From contig WVSN01000009.1 of assembly GCA_015689705.1 (NCBI GenBank), forward strand, positions 107,034 to 171,033: 64,000 nucleotides of DNA. Direction: 5' to 3'. This document shows, one piece after another, positions 46,312-54,511 of this stretch. Both the position numbers and the translations under genes were made by a program. The notes under the pieces were generated by a model, which was not told the DNA's origin, did not search any database, and saw nothing but the letters and a program-made list of their open reading frames with translations. This DNA is from Rhodobacterales bacterium HKCCE3408. GTDB lineage: Bacteria > Pseudomonadota > Alphaproteobacteria > Rhodobacterales > Rhodobacteraceae. Position 1 is the first letter of the stretch. The number at the start of each line of letters is the position of its first letter.

Positions 46312-49119
46312 TTGCCACCGACAAAGCCGCTCGACCTGTCGCCGCCCGTCTCCGACGAGATCCGCCGGACGACCTGCTACATGTGCGCCTGCCGCTGCGG
46401 CATCAACGTGCATCTGCGGAACGGCAAGGTCCGCTACATCGAGGGCAATCGCGACCATCCGGTGAACCGCGGCGTGCTCTGCGCCAAGGGGTCGGCCGGG
46501 ATCATGCAGCATTATTCCCCGGCGCGGCTCCGGGCGCCGTTGCGCCGGGTCGGCCCGCGCGGCTCGGGCGAGTTCGAAGAGATATCCTGGGACGAGGCGC
46601 TGCAGCAGGCGGTCGACTGGCTCGCGCCGATCCGCGACAACGACCCGAAACGGCTCGCTTTTTTTACCGGGCGCGACCAGTCGCAAAGCTTCACCGGCTG
46701 GTGGGCGCAGCAATTCGGCACCCCGAACTACGCGGCGCATGGCGGCTTCTGCTCGGTCAACATGGCCGCGGCCGGCATCTACACGATGGGTGGCGCATTC
46801 TGGGAATTCGGCGCGCCCGACTGGGAGCGGACGGAGCTCTTCCTGCTGTTCGGCGTGGCCGAGGACCACGATTCGAACCCGATCAAGATGGGCCTCGGCC
46901 GCCTGAAAGAGAGGGGGGCGAAGGTCATCGCCATCAACCCGGTCCGGACGGGTTATGGCGCGGTGGCGGACGAATGGGTCGGGATCAATCCCGGAACGGA
47001 CGGGCTGTTCATCCTGTCCCTCGTGCACGAGCTTCTGCGGGCCGGCCGGATCGATCTGGACTACCTGCTCCGCTACACCAACGCGCCGCATCTGGTGATC
47101 CAGAATCCCGGCGGCGCCGATCACGGGATGATCGCCCGCGACGAGTCCGGCGAGCCGCTGGTCTGGGACACGAAAGCCGGCCGGGAAGCCCTGTGGATAA
47201 AGTTATCCACAGGCGCCGCGCTGCATGGTGAGTTCACATTAGCTGATGGTCGTAAAGTACGGCCTTCGTTCGATTTACTGGCGCGCAAATATCTGGACGA
47301 GCGCTACGACCCGGCTGCCGTGGCGGGTCGCTGCGGGGTGCCGGCGGCAACCATTCGTCGGATTGCGGCGGAACTGGCCGAGGTCGCCTTCGACCGCGAG
47401 ATCCGGCTCGACCGGAGCTGGACCGATATGCGCGGCGAGCGGCACGCGCAGATGATCGGCCGGCCCGTCGCCATGCATGCCATGCGCGGCATCTCGGCCC
47501 ATGCGAACGGGTTCCAGACCGCCCGCGCCCTGCATCTGCTGCAGATCCTGCTCGGAAGCGTCGATTGCCCGGGCGGCTTCCGCTACAAGCCGCCCTACCC
47601 GAAGCCCGCGAAGGCGCATCCGACCCCGCATACCGAGGCGCATCCCCGCGCGCCGCTGCCCGGCCCGCATCTTGGTTACCCGCGCGGGCCGGAGGATCTG
47701 AAGATCGATGCCGAAGGACGGCCCGAACGCATCGACAAGGCCTTCTCCTGGGACGCGCCGCTGGCCGTGCATGGCCTCATGCACATGGTAATTTCGAACG
47801 CGGTTGCCGGTGATCCCTACGAGATCGACACGCTTTTCTTGTACATGGCGAACATGGCGTGGAATTCGTCCATGAACACGAAGGGCGTCATGGACATGCT
47901 GACCGAGACCCGCTCGGATGGCTCCTATCGCATCCCGCACATCATCTATTCCGATGCCTATTCTTCGGAAATGGTCGCCTATGCCGACCTGATCCTGCCC
48001 GATACGACCTATCTGGAACGCCACGACTGCATCTCGCTTCTCGACCGGCCGATCTGCGAGCCGGAGGCGGCGGCCGACGCCATCCGCTGGCCGGTGGTCG
48101 AGCCTGACCGCGACGTCCGCGGGTTCCAGTCGGTTCTGGTCGATCTCGGTGCGCGACTCGGCCTGCCCGGCTTCGTCACCGAGGACGGCAGCCAGAAATA
48201 TGCCGACTACGCCGATTACATCGTGAACCACGAACGCCGCCCCGGCGTCGGGCCGCTTGCAGGGTGGCGGACCGGGGGCGAGGGCAGGGGTGCGCCGAAT
48301 CCCGACCAGATCGCGAAATACATCGAGAATGGCGGCTTCTGGACGGCGGATATCCCGGAAGAGGCGCAGTTCTTCAAGATGGCCAACGCGGCCTACCAGG
48401 ATTGGGCCGTGGGCATGGGGTTCTTCGACAAGCCGCAGCCCTTCGTCTTCGATATCTATCAGGAAACGCTGCGAAAATTCCAGCTCGCGGCCGAAGGACA
48501 CGGCGACCGGCAACCCCCTGCGCATCTGCGCGAAAAGCTGGCCATCGCCTTCGATCCGTTGCCGGTCTGGTATCCCTCGGAGGAAGAGAATCGCGCCTAT
48601 CCGCTGGCGGCCGTCACGCAGCGTCCGGCGGCGATGTATCACTCCTGGGGCTCTCAGAATGCCTGGCTCCGCCAGATCCACGGCGAAAACCCGCTCTACG
48701 TGCCCGAAGACGTGATGCGCGCGGCCGGGCTGCAGGAGGGCGGATACGCCTGGCTCTCATCCCGCCACGGCCGCATCCGCGTGCCGGTCCGGATGAGCCG
48801 CGCGGTCAATTCGAACACGGTCTGGACCTGGAACGCGATCGGTAAGCGCAAGGGCGCCTGGGCCCTCGACCCGAAGGCACCCGAGGCGGAAAAGGGCTTT
48901 CTTCTCAATCACCTGATCTCGGAGCTTCTGCCACCGAAGGGCGACGGCCTGCGCTGGTCGAACTCCGATCCCGTGACCGGTCAGGCGGCCTGGTACGATC
49001 TGCGCGTCGCCATCGAGCCCGCGCCGCCCGGACCGGTCGGCCCCGATACGGGCGAACAGAAGAGCCCCGTGGGGGTCGGCCACGGCGACCTTACTTTCGG
49101 CGAAGAGTGGTCCAATTGA
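46312..49119 (+). CDS. soeA: Molybdopterin oxidoreductase, SoeA-like sulfite dehydrogenase catalytic subunit
   Basis: A DMSO-reductase-family Mo-bisMGD enzyme of 935 residues. The N-terminal cluster site is CYMCACRC plus GVLCAKG, a [4Fe-4S] ligand set; no Tat signal precedes it, so the enzyme is cytoplasmic, as known for SoeABC sulfite:quinone oxidoreductases. Later landmarks are YSDAYSSEMVAYADLILPDTTYLERHD and NSNTVWTWNAIGKRKGAW. TTG 46312 is chosen because GGGAGG lies 5 bases upstream; a TTG at 46264 is less likely. With the FeS and membrane subunits downstream it should oxidise sulfite and reduce quinone; the closest alternative is polysulfide/thiosulfate reductase. A patch of atypical codons lies near 47194-47290. 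Confidence 0.78.
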   Translation: MPPTKPLDLSPPVSDEIRRTTCYMCACRCGINVHLRNGKVRYIEGNRDHPVNRGVLCAKGSAGIMQHYSPARLRAPLRRVGPRGSGEFEEISWDEALQQAVDWLAPIRDNDPKRLAFFTGRDQSQSFTGWWAQQFGTPNYAAHGGFCSVNMAAAGIYTMGGAFWEFGAPDWERTELFLLFGVAEDHDSNPIKMGLGRLKERGAKVIAINPVRTGYGAVADEWVGINPGTDGLFILSLVHELLRAGRIDLDYLLRYTNAPHLVIQNPGGADHGMIARDESGEPLVWDTKAGREALWIKLSTGAALHGEFTLADGRKVRPSFDLLARKYLDERYDPAAVAGRCGVPAATIRRIAAELAEVAFDREIRLDRSWTDMRGERHAQMIGRPVAMHAMRGISAHANGFQTARALHLLQILLGSVDCPGGFRYKPPYPKPAKAHPTPHTEAHPRAPLPGPHLGYPRGPEDLKIDAEGRPERIDKAFSWDAPLAVHGLMHMVISNAVAGDPYEIDTLFLYMANMAWNSSMNTKGVMDMLTETRSDGSYRIPHIIYSDAYSSEMVAYADLILPDTTYLERHDCISLLDRPICEPEAAADAIRWPVVEPDRDVRGFQSVLVDLGARLGLPGFVTEDGSQKYADYADYIVNHERRPGVGPLAGWRTGGEGRGAPNPDQIAKYIENGGFWTADIPEEAQFFKMANAAYQDWAVGMGFFDKPQPFVFDIYQETLRKFQLAAEGHGDRQPPAHLREKLAIAFDPLPVWYPSEEENRAYPLAAVTQRPAAMYHSWGSQNAWLRQIHGENPLYVPEDVMRAAGLQEGGYAWLSSRHGRIRVPVRMSRAVNSNTVWTWNAIGKRKGAWALDPKAPEAEKGFLLNHLISELLPPKGDGLRWSNSDPVTGQAAWYDLRVAIEPAPPGPVGPDTGEQKSPVGVGHGDLTFGEEWSN
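47190..47213. repeat. Perfect inverted repeat containing two DnaA-box 9-mers, inside soeA
   Basis: Arms CCTGTGGATAA (47190-47200) and TTATCCACAGG (47203-47213) with a 2-base AG spacer. Each arm contains the consensus DnaA box TTATCCACA or its complement. It is in frame within soeA and uses ATA and TTA codons that are scarce in neighbouring genes. Confidence 0.85.
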
Positions 49120-49194
49120 GTCAACGAATAGCCTCAAACCCGCCACATCCCTTTGGCAAGACCTGCCCCAGCCGACTGGGGAAAGGTGCTGCCG

Positions 49195-49761
49195 ATGGCC
49201 TGTACAGGCAATCACACTCATCGAAACGAATTTCGCGGAGAGGGATTCTTCCCCCGATGCCCCGAATGCGGGGCCTATCACCGCGACCTGACGCCGGCCT
49301 TCCAGGGGCTGGTGATGGAGGCGTCTGCCGCTGTCATCCCGTCCTCGCGCCGGCTGCATCGCGAATTTCACGCCGATGCGGACGGCCGGAAGTGGGGTTT
49401 CGACACCGAAACGGGCCTGTTCACGATCGCCGTGCCGGGCCGCGGCCGGAGTCATGCGGAATTCCAGCTCGCCGGACACTGGAACGAGGAGACAGGCGCC
49501 TTCACCTGGGCCTGGGCCGATGCGGGCGAGAGCGAGTCGGAGCCGTCGCCGCTGATGAAGGCGGCCGAACATGCGCGCCGGGTCGGGGCGCACTACTGGC
49601 TGCGCACGCTGACCGCGCCCATCGTCTGCGTGGGCGAAACGGAAGCCTGGCAGCTCACCATGGTCTGCGCCTATCTCTCCGACCTGCCGATGGTCGCGGC
49701 GGCGCCGTCGGCCTCGGGCCGCTCCTTCGTCGTGCTCGACCGGCCCGTCTGGGAGAACTGA
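49195..49761 (+). CDS. DUF6882-like protein between soeA and soeB
   Basis: A 188-residue soluble protein. The N-terminus has a Cys/His-rich piece (ACTGNHTH, then PRCPECGAYH) that could bind zinc. The following part resembles the DUF6882 domain: RKWGFDTETGLFTI, GHWNEETGAFTWAWADAG, and AWQLTMVCAYLS near the end. ATG 49195 has AAAGG 8 bases upstream. It sits 75 bases after soeA and 16 bases before soeB, so it must be co-expressed with the molybdoenzyme; a maturation or accessory role is inference. It is not one of the three known Soe subunits. Confidence 0.8.
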   Translation: MACTGNHTHRNEFRGEGFFPRCPECGAYHRDLTPAFQGLVMEASAAVIPSSRRLHREFHADADGRKWGFDTETGLFTIAVPGRGRSHAEFQLAGHWNEETGAFTWAWADAGESESEPSPLMKAAEHARRVGAHYWLRTLTAPIVCVGETEAWQLTMVCAYLSDLPMVAAAPSASGRSFVVLDRPVWEN

Positions 49762-49777
49762 GCAGCGGGGCAGGGCG

Positions 49778-50518
49778 ATGACGCGCCTGCCCGACAGAAC
49801 CGACCGCAGCCTCGGCCTCGTGATCGACCTCGACACCTGCGTCGGCTGCCATGCCTGCGTCATTTCCTGCAAGGAATGGAACACCGGCGGCTACGGCGCG
49901 CCCCTGGCCGATGCCGATGCCTGGGGCGCCGAGCCGTCCGGCGCGTTCCTGAACCGAATCCACAGTTTCGAGGTCACGCCCGACGATGCCGCGGCGATGA
50001 CCGTCCATGTCCCGAAATCCTGCCTGCATTGCGACGACGCGCCCTGCGTGACGGTCTGCCCGACCGGGGCGAGCTACAAGCGGGTCGAGGACGGGATCGT
50101 GCTGGTGGACGAGAAGGCCTGCATCGGTTGCGGCCTCTGCGCCTGGGCCTGCCCCTACGGCGCGCGCGAGATGGACCCGGTCGCGCAGGTCATGAAGAAA
50201 TGCACGCTCTGCATCGACCGTATTTACAATGACAACATCCCCGAGGAGGACCGCGTACCCTCCTGCGTGCGCACCTGTCCGGCCGGTGCGCGGCATTTCG
50301 GCGATTTGTCCGATCCCGGTTCGGACGTCTCGAAACTCGTCGCCGAGCGCGGCGGCATCGACCTGATGCCCGAACAGGGAACCAAGCCCGTGAACAAATA
50401 TCTCCCGCCGCGCCCGCGCCGTGCGGCCGGGGAGGAGCCGGTGGCGCTTGCCGATCTGTGCGAGTCCGAGCCGACGGGCTTCTTCGCCTGGCTCGACCGC
50501 GCGCTGGAGAAGCTCTGA
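49778..50518 (+). CDS. soeB: Four-cluster ferredoxin-like subunit, SoeB-like
   Basis: The electron-transfer subunit, 246 residues, with four Cys groups for [4Fe-4S] clusters: CVGCHACVISCKEWN, CLHCDDAPCVTVCPTGA, CIGCGLCAWACPYGA and CTLCIDRI plus VPSCVRTCPAGA. This is the DmsB/PhsB/SoeB pattern. No Tat signal, consistent with a cytoplasmic complex. It starts 16 bases after the DUF6882-like gene and ends 1 base before soeC. Confidence 0.85.
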   Translation: MTRLPDRTDRSLGLVIDLDTCVGCHACVISCKEWNTGGYGAPLADADAWGAEPSGAFLNRIHSFEVTPDDAAAMTVHVPKSCLHCDDAPCVTVCPTGASYKRVEDGIVLVDEKACIGCGLCAWACPYGAREMDPVAQVMKKCTLCIDRIYNDNIPEEDRVPSCVRTCPAGARHFGDLSDPGSDVSKLVAERGGIDLMPEQGTKPVNKYLPPRPRRAAGEEPVALADLCESEPTGFFAWLDRALEKL

Positions 50519-50519
50519 C

Positions 50520-51440
50520 ATGCATCCCGCGACTTCGATCATCGTCTTCACCGTCGCCTCCGGGGCCGGCTTCGGCCTGATGGCTGCGCTGGGGCTGTCC
50601 GGGCCGCTGCCGGTGGCGATGGTCTGGACGGGATACGGCATCGCCTTCGTCCTCGCGGTTGCCGGGCTTCTGTCCTCGACGCTGCATCTCGGCCATCCGG
50701 AGCGCGCGTGGCGGGCCTTCAGCCAGTGGCGCAGCTCGTGGCTCAGCCGCGAAGGCGTCATGTCGATCGTCACGCTCGCTTTGGCCGCCGCTCATGCATT
50801 GGCGCTGCTGACCGGCCATGCCGCCGCGGTCTGGCTCGGGCCTGTTTCGGCGGTCTGCGCACTGCTCACGGTCTTCACGACCGCGATGATCTACACGCAG
50901 ATCAAGGCCGTGGACCGCTGGCACACCCGCCTGACGCCGGCCTGTTTCCTCCTGTTTTCCATGGCCTCCGGCGCCATCCTCGCCGCGACCCTGCGCGCGG
51001 TGTTCCTGCCGCAGGGCGCGGCCGCCTGGCCGCTTCTGGCCGCGATCCTGACCTTCGCGGCCTGGATGGTCCGCCAGCGCGCCTGGGCCAGGGGTGACGG
51101 TACCGGGCCGCGATCGACGCCCGAAACGGCGACGGGGCTCGGCGGGCTCGGCAAGGTGCGGCTGTTCGAGTCACCGCATACCGGGCCGAACTACCTGCTG
51201 CGCGAAATGGGCTTCGTCGTCGCCCGCCGCCACGCCGCCAAGCTGCGCCTGATCGCGCTGGCGCTGGGCGCCGTCGTGCCGCTTCTGGCGACGCTTCTCG
51301 CCTCGGGCGGCGCGCTGCCCGCGTTCATGCTCGCCCTCGGCAGCCTGTCCCTTCTGGCGGGGCTGCTGATCGAACGCTGGCTCTTCTTCGCCGAGGCGCG
51401 GCACGCCGTCATGGCATGGTACGACCGCACGATCACCTGA
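50520..51440 (+). CDS. soeC: Membrane anchor subunit, DmsC/SoeC-like
   Basis: A 306-residue integral membrane protein with about eight hydrophobic helices, of the DmsC type: VFTVASGAGFGLMAALGL at the N-terminus, LSSTLHLGHPERAWRAFSQW with a family-conserved His, and SWLSREGVM. It anchors the complex and passes electrons to the quinone pool. The ATG at 50520 begins one base after the soeB stop region; a longer upstream frame is spurious. It is the last gene of the soe operon. Confidence 0.85.
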   Translation: MHPATSIIVFTVASGAGFGLMAALGLSGPLPVAMVWTGYGIAFVLAVAGLLSSTLHLGHPERAWRAFSQWRSSWLSREGVMSIVTLALAAAHALALLTGHAAAVWLGPVSAVCALLTVFTTAMIYTQIKAVDRWHTRLTPACFLLFSMASGAILAATLRAVFLPQGAAAWPLLAAILTFAAWMVRQRAWARGDGTGPRSTPETATGLGGLGKVRLFESPHTGPNYLLREMGFVVARRHAAKLRLIALALGAVVPLLATLLASGGALPAFMLALGSLSLLAGLLIERWLFFAEARHAVMAWYDRTIT

Positions 51441-51516
51441 AGATCCGGCGGCAAGGTCCGGGATTTCAGCCTTTTGCCACGGGGGCGATCTGTGCTGATA
51501 TGCCCCCCGAGTGAAG

Positions 51517-52095
51517 ATGCCACGGGTGCCCGGCATGGCCAGCGACCAACAACAGCGTGCCCTGATGGGCGCCATCGCGGGGGGTGACAAGCAGGCCCTG
51601 GCGGCGCTCTACCGCGCGCTGGAGAAGCCGGTCTTCCGATTTATCCGCTCACGTTTGAACGATCCCTTCGAGGCCGGCGACATACTGCACGACGTGTTCA
51701 TGGAAGTCTGGCGGTCCGCCGGACGTTTCGAAGGAAGATCGAAAGTGCAGACCTGGATATTTGGCATCGCCTACCGGAAGGTGATCGACGCGCATCGCCG
51801 CCGCGGTCGCCTCGACGTGACCGACGAGTTCCCCGATACCGCCGATGACAGCCCCGACGCGGAAACCTGCCTCACCGCCTCGGAAGAGGCAGAGCATGTG
51901 CGGCATTGCCTCGGGACGCTGAAGGACGACCACCGCGCCGCGATCGCGATGGCGTTCTACGACGACATGACCTACGCCGAGATCGCCGAGGTCGCCGGTG
52001 TGCCCGAGGGCACGATCAAGACCCGCGTTTTCCACGCCAAGAAGCTGCTGATGCGCTGCCTCGAGCAGATCATGGGCCGGAGGGTGCCGGCATGA
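51517..52095 (+). CDS. ECF-type RNA polymerase sigma factor
   Basis: A 192-residue sigma-70-family factor with only regions 2 and 4: FEAGDILHDVFMEVWRSAGRF with TWIFGIAYRKVID (region 2), and LKDDHRAAIAMAFYDDMTYAEIAEVAGVPEGTIKTRVFHAKKLL (the region 4 helix-turn-helix, spanning about residues 135-180). ATG 51517 is used; GTG 51511 and ATG 51535 are alternatives. Its stop overlaps the anti-sigma gene by 4 bases. The regulon is unknown but probably includes this operon. Confidence 0.9.
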   Translation: MPRVPGMASDQQQRALMGAIAGGDKQALAALYRALEKPVFRFIRSRLNDPFEAGDILHDVFMEVWRSAGRFEGRSKVQTWIFGIAYRKVIDAHRRRGRLDVTDEFPDTADDSPDAETCLTASEEAEHVRHCLGTLKDDHRAAIAMAFYDDMTYAEIAEVAGVPEGTIKTRVFHAKKLLMRCLEQIMGRRVPA

Positions 52096-52775
52096 CCATG
52101 GACCGCCAGGACATCGAGGCGCTGCTGCCCTTCCTCGCCAACGGCACGCTTGAAGGCGCCGAGAAGGAAGAGGTCGAGGCTGCGCTGGCCGAAGACGTGC
52201 AACTTAGGACCGAGCTCGAGGCGTTGCGCGCCATCCGCTACCAGATGCAGGCCGAGGAGATGGAGGCGAGCCCGGGCGAACTGGGTCTCGCGCGGCTGAT
52301 GCGCGACATCGACCGGGAGGCCGAGCCGGTGGCCGGGTCCGCGCCGCAGGCCGAAAACGTGGTGCCGATCTCGCGTCTGCGGATCTGGCAGGTCGCCGCC
52401 GCGCTGATCCTCGCCGTCGGCATCGGCCAGGCCGTGCTGACGCCGCGCGGCGGATCGGTTCCGGAGGCGCCTCAGCAGGTCGCCGAAGACAGCGCGCCCG
52501 CCGCGGCGACCGCCTCGCGCGAATTCGGGCTGGCCTCGGGTGCGCCGGAAGCCGCGCCGCGGGCGGCGTTTCGTGTTATCTTCGCCGCCGACGCGACCGA
52601 GGCGGAGATGCGCGCGCTGCTTCTCGATGCGGGTCTGGAAATCGTCGCCGGCCCCTCGGCGATCGGCTTCTACGATCTCGCCCCGATCGACGGTGCCGAC
52701 GGGATCGAGGCGGCGCGTTCGGCGCTGACCGATGCCGGTCCGCTGGTGGAAACGCTGGAGGACGTGGCCGACTGA
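52092..52775 (+). CDS. Membrane-bound anti-sigma factor
   Basis: A 227-residue protein coupled to the sigma gene by ATGA. Residues 1-60 form the cytoplasmic sigma-binding part (ALLPFLANGTLEGAEKEEVEAALAED), a ZAS-like helix bundle without the His/Cys zinc ligands. One TM helix follows (IWQVAAALILAVGIGQAVL, about 100-118). The periplasmic domain of about 70 residues (from FRVIFAADATEAEMRALLLD, with GPSAIGFYDL) resembles subtilase propeptide-like folds seen in some anti-sigma factors. The next gene encodes a subtilase, 14 bases downstream, which suggests a direct regulatory link. Confidence 0.83.
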   Translation: MTMDRQDIEALLPFLANGTLEGAEKEEVEAALAEDVQLRTELEALRAIRYQMQAEEMEASPGELGLARLMRDIDREAEPVAGSAPQAENVVPISRLRIWQVAAALILAVGIGQAVLTPRGGSVPEAPQQVAEDSAPAAATASREFGLASGAPEAAPRAAFRVIFAADATEAEMRALLLDAGLEIVAGPSAIGFYDLAPIDGADGIEAARSALTDAGPLVETLEDVAD

Positions 52776-52789
52776 CAAGGAGGAAGGCC

Positions 52790-54016
52790 ATGAGACCGAC
52801 CCTGTTTCGAAGACTGGCGTCGCTGCTTCTTGTTCTGCTGGCGGTAGCCGGACCCGCGCACGAGGTTGCCGCGCAGGCCGGCGGGCCGAACGGCCGGATC
52901 AGCCGCGATCCGATCGACGGCAACGACGATCCGTCGATCCCGGCGCGAATCCGGGACCGGGTCCGTGCGCCGTCCGGCGCGGCCGAGATCATCGTGATCG
53001 CACCGACCGGACAGGCGCAGACCGTGGTCAATGTCCTGACCGCTGCCGGGGCGCAGCTGCTGCGGACGCGCGATTATCCCGCGCTGGGCCGGCGGGGCCT
53101 GTTCTTCGATTTCCGCGGTCAGATCCTGCCCGGGCAGGCGCGGGTCCTGCTGGAAGGTCCGGCGCCGGGCGCGCGCGTGTCCATCCACGTCCTCTATCGC
53201 TATGCCCAGGGCAGCCCGCGTATCTACGCGCCCGAAATGGTCGGCCTGACAAATGTCGGCGGCTGCCGCGTCGGCGGGGTGCGGGTCGGCATGATCGACG
53301 GGCCGGTCGATGTGCGCCATCCGGCGATGGCCGGCGTGCAGCTTGTGAATGAAAGCGTGCTCGGATCGGAAGATTCGCCGACGGGCGGCGACCACGGCAC
53401 CGCCATCGCGGCGCTGATCGCCGGGCAGGACGGCTCGGGCATCCTGTCGGGCATTGCGCCCGGCGTCCGGCTTCACGCCATCGCCGCCTTCTCGCGCGAA
53501 ACCGGCGGCGACGGGGCGGATACGGAACGGGTGATTGCGGGGATCGACCGTCTGCTCGGCAGCGGTGTGCGGCTGGTGAACATGTCCTTCGCCGGGCCGC
53601 CGAACGAGGTTCTGGAGGATGCGCTGCAGGCTGCCGCCAGCCGGGGCATGACGATGATCGCGGCGGCCGGGAATGACGGGTTGCGCTTCGCACCCTGGCC
53701 GGCCGGGTCTCCCTACGTGATCGCGGTGACGGCCGTTGATGCCGGATTCCGGCGCTACCGGCAGGCCAATACCGGCTCGCATATCGAGTTCGCGGCGCCC
53801 GGCGTGGACATCTTCGTCGCCGCCGGGCGGGGCGGTGCCTACGAATCCGGCACGTCCTATGCCGCGCCCATCGTCACGGCCCTGGCCGCCCGGCTTGCGG
53901 GCGGCGCGCCGCTCGACACGGTGCGCAACCGGCTGCGTGCGGCCGCAGTCGATCTGGGCCAGCCGGGACGCGATGGCGAATACGGCTGGGGTCTCGTCCG
54001 GGCGGCTGGCTGCTGA
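52790..54016 (+). CDS. Secreted subtilisin-family (S8) serine protease
   Basis: A 408-residue exported protease. Signal peptide about 1-28 (LFRRLASLLLVLLAVAGPAHEVAAQ). A propeptide-like region of some 100 residues (EIIVIAPTGQAQTVVNVL) precedes the catalytic domain, in which the triad is complete: Asp170 (VGMIDGPVD), His202 (GGDHGTAIAALIAG) and Ser356 (ESGTSYAAPIV); the oxyanion Asn is in AAAGNDG. AAGGAGGAA precedes the ATG. It is the third gene of the sigma/anti-sigma/protease operon. Whether it acts on the anti-sigma factor or is only a regulon member is open. Confidence 0.92.
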   Translation: MRPTLFRRLASLLLVLLAVAGPAHEVAAQAGGPNGRISRDPIDGNDDPSIPARIRDRVRAPSGAAEIIVIAPTGQAQTVVNVLTAAGAQLLRTRDYPALGRRGLFFDFRGQILPGQARVLLEGPAPGARVSIHVLYRYAQGSPRIYAPEMVGLTNVGGCRVGGVRVGMIDGPVDVRHPAMAGVQLVNESVLGSEDSPTGGDHGTAIAALIAGQDGSGILSGIAPGVRLHAIAAFSRETGGDGADTERVIAGIDRLLGSGVRLVNMSFAGPPNEVLEDALQAAASRGMTMIAAAGNDGLRFAPWPAGSPYVIAVTAVDAGFRRYRQANTGSHIEFAAPGVDIFVAAGRGGAYESGTSYAAPIVTALAARLAGGAPLDTVRNRLRAAAVDLGQPGRDGEYGWGLVRAAGC

Positions 54017-54023
54017 CCGGCGA

Positions 54024-54139
54024 TTTCCGGCGGAAATATCCAATGGAAAGATGGTGCCTGCCACGGTGGACTGCTTGGTGAGGTCACCGCGTAAGCTGCT
54101 GACTGAAAACAGATTTCCAACGTAAATTTCCGCTGGAAA
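54024..54139. repeat. Array of four 13-bp dyads TTTCC-N3-GGAAA in two pairs
   Basis: Units at 54024-54036 (TTTCCGGCGGAAA), 54037-54049 (TATCCAATGGAAA), 54114-54126 (TTTCCAACGTAAA) and 54127-54139 (TTTCCGCTGGAAA). Units 1 and 4 are perfect palindromes; units 2 and 3 have one or two changes. Within a pair the units abut with no spacer, and the second pair starts exactly 90 bases after the first. Both pairs are framed by GA before and GA after. The array begins 8 bases after the protease stop. It looks like a set of operator sites; regulator unknown. Confidence 0.75.
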
Positions 54140-54511
54140 GAAACGGTGTTCGACGATTGAACCGTGCCGCCGTCCCGGCCGACCCATGATCAGAACGGTC
54201 TGCCGCTTTCCGCCCCTCCCGCATGGCGGGCCGTCCTTTCGGAGCAATCGCCAGTCCCCCCGTCGGCGTGCGCTTCCGCCGGGCCGGAGAACCCGGTCCG
54301 ATCCTGCCCGCCCTTCCTGTCCCGGAGGGCGGGCAGGCTGCTGTCGGGGCGGCAGGCCCTGCTGGTCATCCGGTTGCAACATGACCGGGAATTGATCGGT
54401 CATGGGGGAATACCGCCGTTGCGCGGATCACCGGAAGGCGGCAACCTTCGTCATAGTTGTATTGACCATGGCCCAAGGCACCGCCCCCCGATTTCGAAGG
54501 AGCCACGACCA
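54140..54511. other. Gene-poor region with a strong hairpin, upstream of the 574-residue exported protein
   Basis: No gene is assigned. The open frame from 54164 merely extends the next gene backwards with poor codon use. A perfect 12-bp stem CCTGCCCGCCCT (54303-54314) / AGGGCGGGCAGG (54326-54337) with an 11-base loop is present but lacks a T tract, so it may be a structured leader or a Rho-assisted terminator for the protease transcript. No clear sigma-70 promoter was found. Confidence 0.5.

Noticed and set aside
47190..47213. DnaA-box palindrome as a replication origin
   Set aside because: It lies in coding sequence with no AT-rich unwinding element, no further clustered boxes and no dnaA, parAB or repABC genes in the window.
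54024..54139. Dyad array as a CRISPR array
   Set aside because: Units are 13 bp, abut each other within pairs, are palindromic and have no unique spacers of regular length; no cas genes are nearby.
52670..54403. Minus-strand open frame of 577 codons over the subtilase and dyad array
   Set aside because: Antisense to the subtilase with its full catalytic triad; translation is Arg/Gly/Pro-rich noise.
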